In this document: positions 27,762 to 40,459 of the stretch, piece after piece | Position numbering within the stretch: position 1 is the stretch's first letter | Layout: each line of letters opens with the position of its first letter | Source of the DNA: Pseudomonas capeferrum | GTDB taxonomy: Bacteria; Pseudomonadota; Gammaproteobacteria; Pseudomonadales; Pseudomonadaceae | Direction: 5' to 3' | Length of the DNA stretch: 64,000 nt | Assembly: GCF_000731675.1 (NCBI RefSeq) | Contig: NZ_JMIT01000001.1 | Span: 1,983,526 to 2,047,525 of the forward strand | Notes under the pieces: generated by a model | Database searches by the model: none | Seen by the model: the letters and a program-made list of their open reading frames with translations, nothing else | What the model was told of the DNA's origin: nothing | Program-made: the position numbers and the translations under genes

Positions 27762-28072
27762 CCTGGTTACTGATATTCGCCATGGGCGCCATCGTGTTCC
27801 TCAACCGCTATGCGTTTCTCGAACCGCGCCTGCCTTTGCGCCTAAGCTCCAACGCCCGGCAGTTTCTCGGGTTTGCGGTGCCGGGCATGCTCACCGCCAT
27901 CTGCGGGCCGATCATCTTCATGCCTGACTATCACCTGAACCTGAGCCTGCTCAACCCGTATCTGCTGGGCTCAGTGGTGGCCGTCGCCCTGGTGCTGTTG
28001 ACCCGCAGCGTGTTGCTGAGCATGCTGGTGAGCATGTTGATCTTCTTCCTCCTGCGCAGCTGGCTGGCATGA
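27758..28072 (+). CDS. azlD: AzlD-family small exporter subunit
   Basis: This 104-residue membrane protein has four predicted helices, typical of AzlD. It starts MTWLLIFAMGAIVFLNRYAF, followed by LRLSSNARQFLGFAVPGMLTA. It overlaps azlC by four bases and the following AraC gene by four bases (ATGA at both ends), so all three are translationally coupled. Confidence 0.86.
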   Translation: MTWLLIFAMGAIVFLNRYAFLEPRLPLRLSSNARQFLGFAVPGMLTAICGPIIFMPDYHLNLSLLNPYLLGSVVAVALVLLTRSVLLSMLVSMLIFFLLRSWLA

Positions 28073-28902
28073 CCACGCCCCTGCGTGAACAGACACACCT
28101 GTGGCAGGCGCCGGCGCTGGGCGACGTCGAGATGCTGCACGCGCGGTACTTTCAGCAACGCTTCGCCCCGCACGTGCACGAAGGCTATGTGTTCACCGTG
28201 ATCGAGTCCGGCGCCCAGCGCTTCTGGCATCGTGGCAGCGAGCACCTGGCCCCGGTCGGCAGCATGGTGCTGATCAACCCCGACGAGCTGCACACCGGCG
28301 CCACTGCCCATGAAGCCGGTTGGCGCTATCGCGGCTTCTACCCGGAACATGAACGGGTCACCGGCGTGCTGGAGGAGCTGGAGCTCGGCCGGCACGGCAG
28401 GCCCAGCTTCAAGGACAGTGTGATCCAGGACCCGGCCCTGGCGCTGGCCTTCAGCCAGTTGCACCAGCTGTCCGAATCGGCTGCCAGTGCGCTGGAGCAG
28501 CAGACCGCCTGGCGCCATGCCGTGCTGGCCTTGGTGCAACGCCACGGGCAGTGCGCCGAGCCATCAGCACCCGGCCTCGAGCCCCTGGCGGTGGCGCGTG
28601 CGCGCGAATTGCTGGAGAGCCAACTGGCCGCCCCGCCCTCGCTTGAAGCCCTGGCGGCTGCGGTCAACCTGTCGCCCTTCCACTTCGCCCGGGTGTTTCG
28701 CCAGGCCACCGGTTTGCCGCCGCATGCCTGGCTCAAGCAACGGCGCCTGGCCCGAGCCCGGGAATTCTTGAAAAGCGGCCTGGCGGCGTCCGAGGTGGCA
28801 TTCAGCCTGGGCTTCGCTGACCAAAGCCACCTGAGCCGGCAGTTCAAGCAGGCCTATGGCGTGACGCCGGGGGCCTATCGACAGGCCTGCCTGCACAGCT
28901 AG
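28069..28902 (+). CDS. AraC-family regulator, probable azlCD regulator
   Basis: This 277-residue protein has an N-terminal cupin-like sensor (FAPHVHEGYVFTVIESG, then GSMVLINPDELHTG). A C-terminal AraC DNA-binding domain follows, with two helix-turn-helices: PSLEALAAAVNLSPFHFARVF and AASEVAFSLGFADQSHLSRQF. The translational overlap with azlD means it is made with the exporter it probably controls. The sensor resembles amino-acid-responsive AraC proteins. Confidence 0.88.
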   Translation: MTTPLREQTHLWQAPALGDVEMLHARYFQQRFAPHVHEGYVFTVIESGAQRFWHRGSEHLAPVGSMVLINPDELHTGATAHEAGWRYRGFYPEHERVTGVLEELELGRHGRPSFKDSVIQDPALALAFSQLHQLSESAASALEQQTAWRHAVLALVQRHGQCAEPSAPGLEPLAVARARELLESQLAAPPSLEALAAAVNLSPFHFARVFRQATGLPPHAWLKQRRLARAREFLKSGLAASEVAFSLGFADQSHLSRQFKQAYGVTPGAYRQACLHS

Positions 28903-28976
28903 GCAGGCCGCGGAACTGGCCGGGCAAACGGGTCAGGCACTGCTACACTGACAGGGCTGAATTGGAGGATCCTGCC

Positions 28977-29204
28977 ATGTCCGAAAGAGAGCTCACCACC
29001 CTCATATCGCTGATGAACCAGCGTCAGGCCTGCCTGAGCAGTGCTTGCAAGGAGATCGCCGACTGGATCGACCGGCAGGGCGATGTGCCCGTCGCCGGCA
29101 AGATTCGCGCGAGCCTCAAGGCCCTGGAGGCCGACGAAGCCCAGGTACGCAAGACCTTGACCTCGCTGACCCTGGACAGGCCGCTGCCACGCTTTCGCAG
29201 CTGA
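28977..29204 (+). CDS. Small helical hypothetical protein
   Basis: This 75-residue, mainly helical protein starts MSERELTTLISLMNQRQACL. It has no signal peptide and no membrane segment. The GGAGG site lies 8 bases before the ATG, which supports it as a real gene. A convergent terminator hairpin follows. I do not recognise a function. Confidence 0.6.
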   Translation: MSERELTTLISLMNQRQACLSSACKEIADWIDRQGDVPVAGKIRASLKALEADEAQVRKTLTSLTLDRPLPRFRS

Positions 29205-29211
29205 ATGAACT

Positions 29212-29230
29212 GGGGCCGCTATGCGGCCCC
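29212..29230. terminator. Compact bidirectional terminator hairpin
   Basis: GGGGCCGC pairs perfectly with GCGGCCCC across a TAT loop. It lies between the small plus-strand gene and the PCuAC gene end. Confidence 0.55.
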
Positions 29231-29237
29231 CGGTATT

Positions 29238-29726
29238 TCAGTGATTCATGTGCATGTGGTCATGCCCACCGCCAGCCTCGGCGTTGAGCGGGCGCACCGG
29301 CGCCTGCACCTGCAGCGTTTGCTTGCCACCCTTGGTGTCTTCGATGAACAGGGTCAGAGGTACCTGTTCACCCTCCTTCACCTGCTGCTTCAAGCCCATC
29401 AGCATGACGTGCAAGCCATTCGGGTCCAGGGTAACCGCCTTGCCAGCCGGCAACTCGACTGCCTTGACCTCACGCATGCCCATCACATCACCGTTCATGG
29501 TCATTTCATGCACCTGCACGGTCTTGGCCACTGGCGACTCGACCCCTACCAGCTTGCTGTCGCTGCTGGCAGTCAAGGTCATGAAGGCACCGGTGGACTG
29601 CTGGTGCGGCACGCTGGCACGGACCCAGGCATCACTCACGGTGGTCTCGGCCAACGCTGGCAGGGCAAGGCCCAGCAGGGCGATGGCGGCCAGGCCGCGC
29701 TTGAACGGTTGCAGTGAAACAGCCAT
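29238..29726 (-). CDS. PCuAC periplasmic copper(I) chaperone
   Basis: This 162-residue exported protein (signal peptide 1-26, ending PALA) carries the complete copper motif His73-x10-Met84-x21-His106-x-Met108. A Met/His-rich tail (GGHDHMHMNH) may bind further copper. PCuAC hands copper to the CuA site of cytochrome oxidase, often with Sco1. The TAATG junction with the Sco1 stop shows translational coupling. The ATG at 29726 has a GGAG site. No cytochrome oxidase gene is next to it, so the two act on an oxidase encoded elsewhere. Confidence 0.9.
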   Translation of the reverse strand: MAVSLQPFKRGLAAIALLGLALPALAETTVSDAWVRASVPHQQSTGAFMTLTASSDSKLVGVESPVAKTVQVHEMTMNGDVMGMREVKAVELPAGKAVTLDPNGLHVMLMGLKQQVKEGEQVPLTLFIEDTKGGKQTLQVQAPVRPLNAEAGGGHDHMHMNH

Positions 29727-30334
29727 TAGCAAATCTCCATCAGGGTGACCAGGTCTTCGGCGCATTCCTTGGCGTTCAGGGAATGGCCCAGGCTCAGGCG
29801 CAGAGTGCCACGTGTGTCGTAGACGTAGCTGGTGGACGAATGAGAGATGGTGTAGGTGTCACCGGCCGGGACCTTCTCGTAGAACACCTTGAATTCCTTG
29901 GCCACCTCGGCGATTTCCTCAGGGGTACCGGTCAGGGCGGTGAACGACGGGTCGAACGCCTTGACGTAGGCATCGAGCACTTCGGGGGTGTCGCGCTCCG
30001 GGTCCAGGGTGATGAACACCACCTGGAACAGGTCACGGTCACGGCCCTTGAGCATTTGCCTGATTTGCGCCGCGCGCGCCAGCGTGGTCGGGCAGACCGC
30101 CGGGCACTGGGTGAAGCCGAAGAAGATCATCGGCATGCTGCCGTAGAAGCTCGACAGGGTACGCGGGTTGCCTTGGGGGTCCTTGAGGTTGAACTTGCGC
30201 CCAAGGATTTCGTTGCTCATGTTCTTGCCGTACTTGAACTCGAGACCCCGGGCCGGGCTGCAGCCGGCCAGCAGGCCAAGCCCGAGAACGCCCATCCCAG
30301 CGACAACCGCGCGCCGGGTATACAGATCATTCAT
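29726..30334 (-). CDS. Sco1-type copper/thiol chaperone lipoprotein
   Basis: This 202-residue protein has a lipobox (LLAGC, acylated Cys25). The Sco1 motif CPAVCP (Cys77, Cys81) and His165 (ISHSSTSY) are the copper and redox ligands. DPERDTPEVLDAYV fits the family. It works with PCuAC in delivering copper to cytochrome c oxidase. It is the first gene of this two-gene unit; a 206-base gap separates it from NfuA. Confidence 0.92.
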   Translation of the reverse strand: MNDLYTRRAVVAGMGVLGLGLLAGCSPARGLEFKYGKNMSNEILGRKFNLKDPQGNPRTLSSFYGSMPMIFFGFTQCPAVCPTTLARAAQIRQMLKGRDRDLFQVVFITLDPERDTPEVLDAYVKAFDPSFTALTGTPEEIAEVAKEFKVFYEKVPAGDTYTISHSSTSYVYDTRGTLRLSLGHSLNAKECAEDLVTLMEIC

Positions 30335-30530
30335 GGAACCATCCTTTACAGGCCATCCTTCACAGGAAAGGTGCCGACCCAGGGAGGGGCCGGTCGAAAA
30401 ACCGGGGCATTCTTACATGACACCCCAAGTGCTTCTACCCGATGAAGGCGGTGTTGGCCTGCAGCCCTTTGAATACGGGCTGCGGCCTGTTGTCGCAGGG
30501 GTTGAATCCGTAACAGTTTGTTGCTAAGGG

Positions 30531-31134
<604 letters not shown>

Positions 31135-31183
31135 TCACAGACTTGCGGCCAAGTGTACGCCAACCTGGCCCCGGCACAAAGTC

Positions 31184-32218
31184 CTAGTATTTGACTCGGG
31201 AAAGCACGTAAGCCGGGGCCTGCCCCCGTGGGGCCGCCAGCCAGGCCTGCATTCGCCGGTACAAGCCACGCTCCAGCCACTGGTAGCTGAACCACGACAT
31301 TAGTCCAATGGACGGCACGCACAGGGCAAACACCAGATACGGGTTCAAGTGCAGCCGCTGGCTGGCAAACCAGCCGGCATACAGCACCAGCACGTGGATC
31401 AGGTACACCGAATACGAGCAGTCGCCCAGTGCCTTGAGCACCTGGTTACCCTTGAAGCAAGGTTCCAGGGCAATGAAGGCCAGCACCACCAAGGCACTGG
31501 GCACGCCCCAGTGCAACAGACGCTGGGAAGCGTCCAGGTGATAGAGGGCGTACCCCGCCACCCCGAGCAACGCCAGCGGCATCCACACGCCCTCGCGAAT
31601 CAGGCCCCGACGATACAGCACACCCAGGCCGATACCGAGCAGGAATTCATAGATGATGTCGTTGTTGTAGAAATGGCTGAGCACGCCCAGCCGGCCCAGC
31701 ACTTCACTGACCAGCAACAGCGCCGCGCTCACCAGCCACAGGTGATGGCGCTGGCGCACCAGGAACGCCAGGCCGAACAGCAGGTAGAAGAACATCTCGA
31801 AATTCAGCGTCCAGCCCACGTTCAAGGTCGGGTAGAGCCCGTACCCCCCAGGGTTTTCCGCTGGCACGAACAGCAACGACAGCAACAGGTGCTGCCAGTC
31901 GAACTGCTGGTGCGGCATCCAGCGGCTGGCCGCCAGCAGCAGGCCCGCCATGAGCAAGCTGTAGAACCAGTACGCCGGCACGATGCGCAGCACCCGGTTG
32001 AGCAGGAACTGACGCGGTTCGATGGTTTTGTCACGGGTCGACAGGTAGATCACCAGCCCACTGATGACGAAGAAGATATCGACGCCCACGGCGCCCCGGT
32101 CGGTAAGCAGTTGGCCGATCGGGCCACTGGCGTGGAAGTCGAAGAAAATCTGCATGAAATGGTGGCAAACCACCACCCAGGCGGCGAACGCCCGCAGTGC
32201 CTGAAGCGAATACAGCAT
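31184..32218 (-). CDS. Acyltransferase-3 family membrane protein
   Basis: This 344-residue polytopic protein has about ten predicted helices. The N-terminus has LQALRAFAAWVVVCHHFMQ with the family histidines. RNRVLRIVPAYWFYSLL-like text (NRVLRIVPAYWF) fits the Acyl_transf_3 family, which O-acetylates sugars or lipids of the envelope. The substrate is unknown. It lies between nfuA and cti on the same strand. Confidence 0.85.
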   Translation of the reverse strand: MLYSLQALRAFAAWVVVCHHFMQIFFDFHASGPIGQLLTDRGAVGVDIFFVISGLVIYLSTRDKTIEPRQFLLNRVLRIVPAYWFYSLLMAGLLLAASRWMPHQQFDWQHLLLSLLFVPAENPGGYGLYPTLNVGWTLNFEMFFYLLFGLAFLVRQRHHLWLVSAALLLVSEVLGRLGVLSHFYNNDIIYEFLLGIGLGVLYRRGLIREGVWMPLALLGVAGYALYHLDASQRLLHWGVPSALVVLAFIALEPCFKGNQVLKALGDCSYSVYLIHVLVLYAGWFASQRLHLNPYLVFALCVPSIGLMSWFSYQWLERGLYRRMQAWLAAPRGQAPAYVLSRVKY

Positions 32219-32371
32219 GGAATACCCTGCAATTGCCGGTGCATTGAGGCCAGTGACCGAGCGCAGAGGGGGCCTTACCCGAGAAGGGCTGCCCAGCAGC
32301 CCCCCCTGCAGTCGATCAGGACCACCTACCGTTTCCGACCGCAGCTACCCCGGAAAGGTCAGGCCAACCGA

Positions 32372-34672
32372 TCAGAGGTTCTCGTAGCGGTTCATGTCCA
32401 GCACACCCGCTTCCACCGGTTGGGTCTCCTTGATGTAGCTGTTCAGGTCATGGAAGTACTGCCAGAACTGCGGATGGCTACGGCGCACGCCCCAGCGCAT
32501 GACGATGCGCTCGAACTTTCTCGGGTCATCACGCGCATACTCCATGTCTTCGACAAATTCCGGCACATCCTGGGTCGGTATGTTGAAGATGAAATTCGGG
32601 TAGCTGCTGAGTACGCCCGGGTACAAGGTCAGTGTGTCCAGCCCTGGCTGATAGCGGGAAGCCTCGCCCAGCAGGAAGGCGACGTTGCTGTGCGCACGGT
32701 TGCGCAGCAGGCTGTACACCTGGCGCTGACCGCCCTGCCCTTCGATGCGCAGCATGCTTGCCTCAGGCAGCTGGTTGATGACCTTGAGCCCCGCCGCCGG
32801 GCGCGACACCAGGCGGCTGAGCGACTGCTCGGCATTGCGGAACTCTTCGCTCATTTGCGGCCGTGAGCAGTAGGCGCCCTGGCACCGGTTGATCGGGTCG
32901 GGCGCCGCATTCAGGCTGCCGGTGCGCTGCAACAGCTTGAGGCCGAAGTCGCGCTTGGGGTTGCCAGGGTCGAGCTTGATGCCGCTCGGGGTATCGGTGT
33001 CGATGTCTTCATAGTCGAGCCACATCTTCACTTTGCCGCTGGTCTGGTACCAGTCGCTGAGGATCGCACCGCGCTGATCGGCCGGCATCAGGCGCAAGAA
33101 ATTGACCTCGGCGCCGTTGCGGATCAGGTCGAAGTACAGGCGTGTCTGCAACTGGTGCGAGACGTTGCCGAACACATCGAAGTTGACCGCCAACTGGTAA
33201 TAGGTGCGCTCCAGCAACGGGTAGTCGAACAGCCACACCGTGAGCGGCACATCGCCGACCAGGCCTTTGCTCACCGAGGCGCTGTCGAAGTGGCGGAAAA
33301 TGCTCAGCAGCGCATTGTCGTTACCCGCCCACAACGTCGACCAGCCCGGCGCCGGCATTTCGGCATAGGCTTCGCGGCGCAGTTTTTCGTACTCGTTGCG
33401 CTTGTCGCGGTAGGCGTGCCAGAGGCTCAGCACACTGCCCACGTCATCGATCTGCCCCGGCATGGCCAGCAACGGGGTGGCGGCGCCGCGGTACTGGGCA
33501 TCGGTGATGTAGCGATCATGGGCCGGCTCCTGGAACAGCGCCCAGAAGTTGTCGCGAATCACGTCGGTCGCAATCTGCCCACGGCACACCGGGCCGCGGA
33601 TGAAGGTGCGCACGAAGTACTCGGCGTTGTCCAGCATGAACTGGTAGCGCGCCACCGCCGGGATCGCCTCGAAGGTCTCGAACGGGTTGGCCCGATGACG
33701 CGGGCCATAGCCGGGCAGCGCCGCAGCGTGCCAGTCACCGGCGTAAAACAGTTGCTTCACCCGCTTGAGCTTTTGTGGACCCATTGGGTAGGTGATGTGC
33801 GTCTTGTGCACGATCACGCCTTGCACCGGAATCAGCCGGTAATAGAAGTCGGTGCCCGGCGGATCATTGGGGCGACGGGTAGCGATCAGGTCGACCGGCT
33901 GGCCGCTGGGCGTGCGCGAACGCACCCACTGGAAGAAGTGGCCCTGCTCCCCGCCAACGAAGTAGATGTGCGCAAGGAACAGGTGCTCGTACAGCCAGCG
34001 CCCGACCAGGGCTTCGGTGGAGCCCGGGCGGTTGAGCAGCTCTTCCCAGTCGGCAATCTGCCTGGCCTCGGCCGGGCTCGGCTGGACCGGCTGGTACTCT
34101 ACCGGCGCCCCCGTGGCCAGCCAGCGTTGCAGCGTACTGTACTCCTGGTCGGTCAGGCCGGTGACCGCCAGCGGCATGCCTTCCCTGGGGTGCGCGCCGG
34201 CGTAGGCGTCGAACTCATGGGGCAACGGGCACATGTTGTTGCGGCTGATCCCCAGGACGATGTCCTCGGGCAACTTGGCATTGGGCGTGAGCGGTGTCTT
34301 GTGCCCAAGTTCGAGCATGCGCGCCATCAGCGCCGCCTGGCTGCCCTGGCTGTCGAGCACCGAGTAGAAGCCCTTCTTGCGCCACTCGCCCTCGCTGTGG
34401 GCGTCGTAGAACAGCCGCGTGGTGGGCACCGCCTTGCTTCGGTCGCCCTGGTACACCGGTACCTTGGTGGCCCCGCGCACGGCCCCTTCGGGGCTTTCCA
34501 GCTTGAGCTGGCAGGCCGCGTCGTTACAAGCGTGGCAGGCCACGCATTTCTCGGTGAAGATCGGCTGAATGTCCTGGGTGTAGGAAATGGCCGGACTCGA
34601 CTGGGGGGCTTGCCCGAACGCCACGCCGCTGATGAGCAAGGCGAAGACGCCGGCAAGAATACGATGCAGCAT
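32372..34672 (-). CDS. cti: Fatty acid cis/trans isomerase Cti
   Basis: This 766-residue periplasmic heme protein converts cis- to trans-unsaturated fatty acids in membrane phospholipids, hardening the membrane under solvent or heat stress. A signal peptide is followed by heme c motif Cys43-Val-Ala-Cys46-His47. Length and architecture fit the Pseudomonas enzyme exactly. I chose the methionine of MLHRILAG at 34672; an upstream GTG/ATG is possible but less likely. It is divergent from metH. Confidence 0.94.
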   Translation of the reverse strand: MLHRILAGVFALLISGVAFGQAPQSSPAISYTQDIQPIFTEKCVACHACNDAACQLKLESPEGAVRGATKVPVYQGDRSKAVPTTRLFYDAHSEGEWRKKGFYSVLDSQGSQAALMARMLELGHKTPLTPNAKLPEDIVLGISRNNMCPLPHEFDAYAGAHPREGMPLAVTGLTDQEYSTLQRWLATGAPVEYQPVQPSPAEARQIADWEELLNRPGSTEALVGRWLYEHLFLAHIYFVGGEQGHFFQWVRSRTPSGQPVDLIATRRPNDPPGTDFYYRLIPVQGVIVHKTHITYPMGPQKLKRVKQLFYAGDWHAAALPGYGPRHRANPFETFEAIPAVARYQFMLDNAEYFVRTFIRGPVCRGQIATDVIRDNFWALFQEPAHDRYITDAQYRGAATPLLAMPGQIDDVGSVLSLWHAYRDKRNEYEKLRREAYAEMPAPGWSTLWAGNDNALLSIFRHFDSASVSKGLVGDVPLTVWLFDYPLLERTYYQLAVNFDVFGNVSHQLQTRLYFDLIRNGAEVNFLRLMPADQRGAILSDWYQTSGKVKMWLDYEDIDTDTPSGIKLDPGNPKRDFGLKLLQRTGSLNAAPDPINRCQGAYCSRPQMSEEFRNAEQSLSRLVSRPAAGLKVINQLPEASMLRIEGQGGQRQVYSLLRNRAHSNVAFLLGEASRYQPGLDTLTLYPGVLSSYPNFIFNIPTQDVPEFVEDMEYARDDPRKFERIVMRWGVRRSHPQFWQYFHDLNSYIKETQPVEAGVLDMNRYENL

Positions 34673-34794
34673 GTGCGAAAAGTCCTGGTTCCTGAAAGCC
34701 ATCACGATTGCCTGGTCGCGCCTGGGTGCTTATGCGCCAACATGAGCAAAATTCATGCAAATGGGCGATGCGCCTAAAAACCGCGCAGCTTTGT

Positions 34795-34800
34795 TATGAT
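34795..34800 (+). promoter_or_regulatory. Possible metH -10 box
   Basis: A TATGAT hexamer lies 37 bases before the metH ATG in the gap shared with cti. No good -35 element lies at the usual distance, so this is a weak call. No cobalamin riboswitch is visible. Confidence 0.3.
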
Positions 34801-34837
34801 TCGGCACCTTCTGATATCGCCCGACCAGGTAGTTCCT

Positions 34838-38545
<3,708 letters not shown>

Positions 38546-38550
38546 GACTC

Positions 38551-38590
38551 TGCTGGCCCTTTCGCGGGTTTAACCGCGAAAGGGCCAGCA
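38551..38590. terminator. Strong metH terminator hairpin
   Basis: A perfect 17-base-pair stem (TGCTGGCCCTTTCGCGG and its complement) with a 6-base loop begins 5 bases after the metH stop. Its core is shared with the hairpin at 6583-6617. Confidence 0.7.
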
Positions 38591-38652
38591 AAGCCAACTA
38601 CCCTGGCATTGCCTACACTGTCCCTGATTGCCTCCGAAACCCAGGAGCCACC

Positions 38653-38871
38653 ATGGACGACTCAAGCCAAGGCAAGCCCCCCACCTTCTGGCAAATGCTG
38701 CACAGCATCCTCGCCGCCGCCTTCGGCGTGCAAAGCGGCAAGAACCGCGCGCGCGACTTCACCCACGGCAAGGCCAGCCACTTCATTGCCATGGGCACGG
38801 TGTTCACCCTGCTGTTCATTCTGCTGCTGATCGGGTTGGTGCAGCTGGCCATGCACCTGACGGCACGCTGA
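38653..38871 (+). CDS. DUF2970 small membrane protein
   Basis: This 72-residue protein starts MDDSSQGKPPTFWQMLHSIL. A DUF2970 pattern AAAFGVQSGKNRARDF precedes a single C-terminal membrane helix (HFIAMGTVFTLLFILLLIGLV). The function is unknown; the family is common in Pseudomonas. AGGAG lies 6 bases before the ATG. Confidence 0.85.
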   Translation: MDDSSQGKPPTFWQMLHSILAAAFGVQSGKNRARDFTHGKASHFIAMGTVFTLLFILLLIGLVQLAMHLTAR

Positions 38872-38890
38872 CGTTCAGCCTGAATGAAAA

Positions 38891-38917
38891 CGCCTGCAGG
38901 CATCCACCCCGCAGGCG
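38891..38917. terminator. Possible terminator between convergent small genes
   Basis: CGCCTGC pairs with GCAGGCG across a 13-base loop, between the DUF2970 stop and the convergent small gene. The loop is long and the U run absent, so the call is weak. Confidence 0.35.
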
Positions 38918-38947
38918 CTCAGGCTGCATCACGGTCTGAAGGGAAGT

Positions 38948-39061
38948 CTACTGGTGGCTGACCCAATACACGGCGGTAACGACCACCAGCACGATCAAGC
39001 ACAGAATCGCCCAGGCATCGACACTGCTGTCAGCTTTGCGGACCTTGGTTGAGTTTCCCAT
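38948..39061 (-). CDS. Single-helix small membrane protein
   Basis: This 37-residue protein has a charged N-terminus MGNSTKVRKADSS followed by one membrane helix (AWAILCLIVLVVVTAVYWV). The ATG has AGAGG 8 bases upstream. It is too short to name by homology. Its layout suggests a small regulatory or stabilising membrane protein. Confidence 0.55.
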   Translation of the reverse strand: MGNSTKVRKADSSVDAWAILCLIVLVVVTAVYWVSHQ

Positions 39062-39167
39062 TGCATTGCCTCTTGTAGTGGTTATGGGAATGCACTTCAC
39101 CCAAAGCAGTAAAGACGAGCAATGCCCTTCCCTCAAGCAGGGTTTTTCGTTAGTCGCGCCAGGCAGA

Positions 39168-40244
39168 TCAATAGTCCACAGGGGAAGTCAGGAAGGGATA
39201 CTGAAAATCGGATGGACGGCCTTCAGCGCTGTAGCGTCGAAAGTCGACGCCGTAGTCGTCACGTCCGAGCAGCTTGAGCCAGCGTCGGGCCTTGTCCGGG
39301 TCAATCGACTGCAGCACCGGCACACTGTGCTCACGCCGCCCGTCCCGATTGATCGGCAGCCCCTGCGCATCGTCATTGAGCATGACCATGGCCCAACCAC
39401 CCAAGGTGAAATGCCCGCCCATGAGCACGCCCAGACGCCCGTCGATGCGCGCACGCAGCGCTTGCGGCGAGCTGTTGACGGCGCTGAATACCGCATCCCG
39501 CCCCGGTATTCGCCCGGCAGCCTCGAACGCCTGCATGGCGCCGAAGGCCATCTCGTCGTTGGCCGACCACACCAGGCGTGTGCCCGGGTAGCGCTGCAAC
39601 AGCAGTTGCGCCTGCTCGAATGCACGCTGCCGGTTCCAGCCGCCATACACCACCTGGCGCAAGCGCACCTGGGGGAAGTCGGCCAAGGCGCGGCGCATGC
39701 CCGCTTCACGCAGCTGCGAGGCGGGGGTGGTCTTGACCCCGGCAAACGCCACGAGGTCCACCGGCTCGTTGCTCGGCGGCAGCAGGGCGACCATCTCGTG
39801 CAGCATCTGGTAACCGGCTTGCTCGTCGTTGGTGATCAACGTGCCCAGTACCTGGGCATACTTCTCGGGCTGGGCCTCGATGCTCTGCGCCTGGCTGGCG
39901 GTCAGGCCGTTATTGACCAGAAACAGCTTGACCCCGGTGCCCTGGGACAGCCGGATGATTTCCGGCGCCACGTACTGCTCGTTGACCAGCACCAGGTAGT
40001 CCGGGCGCTGCGGGCCTTTGAGCAGCGCCCGTGCCTGGTTCAGCGCACGTTCGGCGCTGCGTTCGCTGTATTCCACCCGCAGCGTCAGGCCCAGGTCGTC
40101 GGCCGCCGCCTGCATGAAGCGCGAATAGCCAACCCAGAATGTCTCGTTCGAAAGGCCCGGGTTAAGGAACACGACTGAAGCAGCCTGCGCATTGGCTGCC
40201 AACGGCAGGCTCAGGCACAAGCTTTGGCAGAGCGCCTTGAGCAT
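39168..40244 (-). CDS. Orphan periplasmic sugar-type substrate-binding protein
   Basis: This 358-residue exported protein has signal peptide LCLSLPLAANAQA. The two-lobed fold of the type I periplasmic binding family (ribose/LuxP-like) is visible: SVVFLNPGLSNETFWVGYSRFM, VKLFLVNNGLTASQAQ and LVWSANDEMAFGAMQAFEAAG. No permease or ATPase gene is nearby, so it may serve a distant transporter or a sensor kinase rather than uptake. The start ATG at 40244 has AAGGGG. It is divergent from cysI. Confidence 0.78.
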   Translation of the reverse strand: MLKALCQSLCLSLPLAANAQAASVVFLNPGLSNETFWVGYSRFMQAAADDLGLTLRVEYSERSAERALNQARALLKGPQRPDYLVLVNEQYVAPEIIRLSQGTGVKLFLVNNGLTASQAQSIEAQPEKYAQVLGTLITNDEQAGYQMLHEMVALLPPSNEPVDLVAFAGVKTTPASQLREAGMRRALADFPQVRLRQVVYGGWNRQRAFEQAQLLLQRYPGTRLVWSANDEMAFGAMQAFEAAGRIPGRDAVFSAVNSSPQALRARIDGRLGVLMGGHFTLGGWAMVMLNDDAQGLPINRDGRREHSVPVLQSIDPDKARRWLKLLGRDDYGVDFRRYSAEGRPSDFQYPFLTSPVDY

Positions 40245-40459
40245 GCGGTTACACCCCTTGCAACAAACCCGCGAGTATAAACCTACGACCCGCGTTGACG
40301 AACAAATGCCAGTCAGTCTCACTTAGTTCGTTTGGTTCTTTTCATATGCAAAAACATCACTTTAGCGCATAAACACACTCTGATATCGTTTCCCAGCTCC
40401 GAACCGGAGTGCGCGGCCGTGCGCGCGAATAGCTGCATGCAGCCTGAGACAGGACTTTT

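Noticed and set aside
34673..34837. Cobalamin riboswitch upstream of metH
   Set aside because: The gap is too short and I see no B12-box-like segment.
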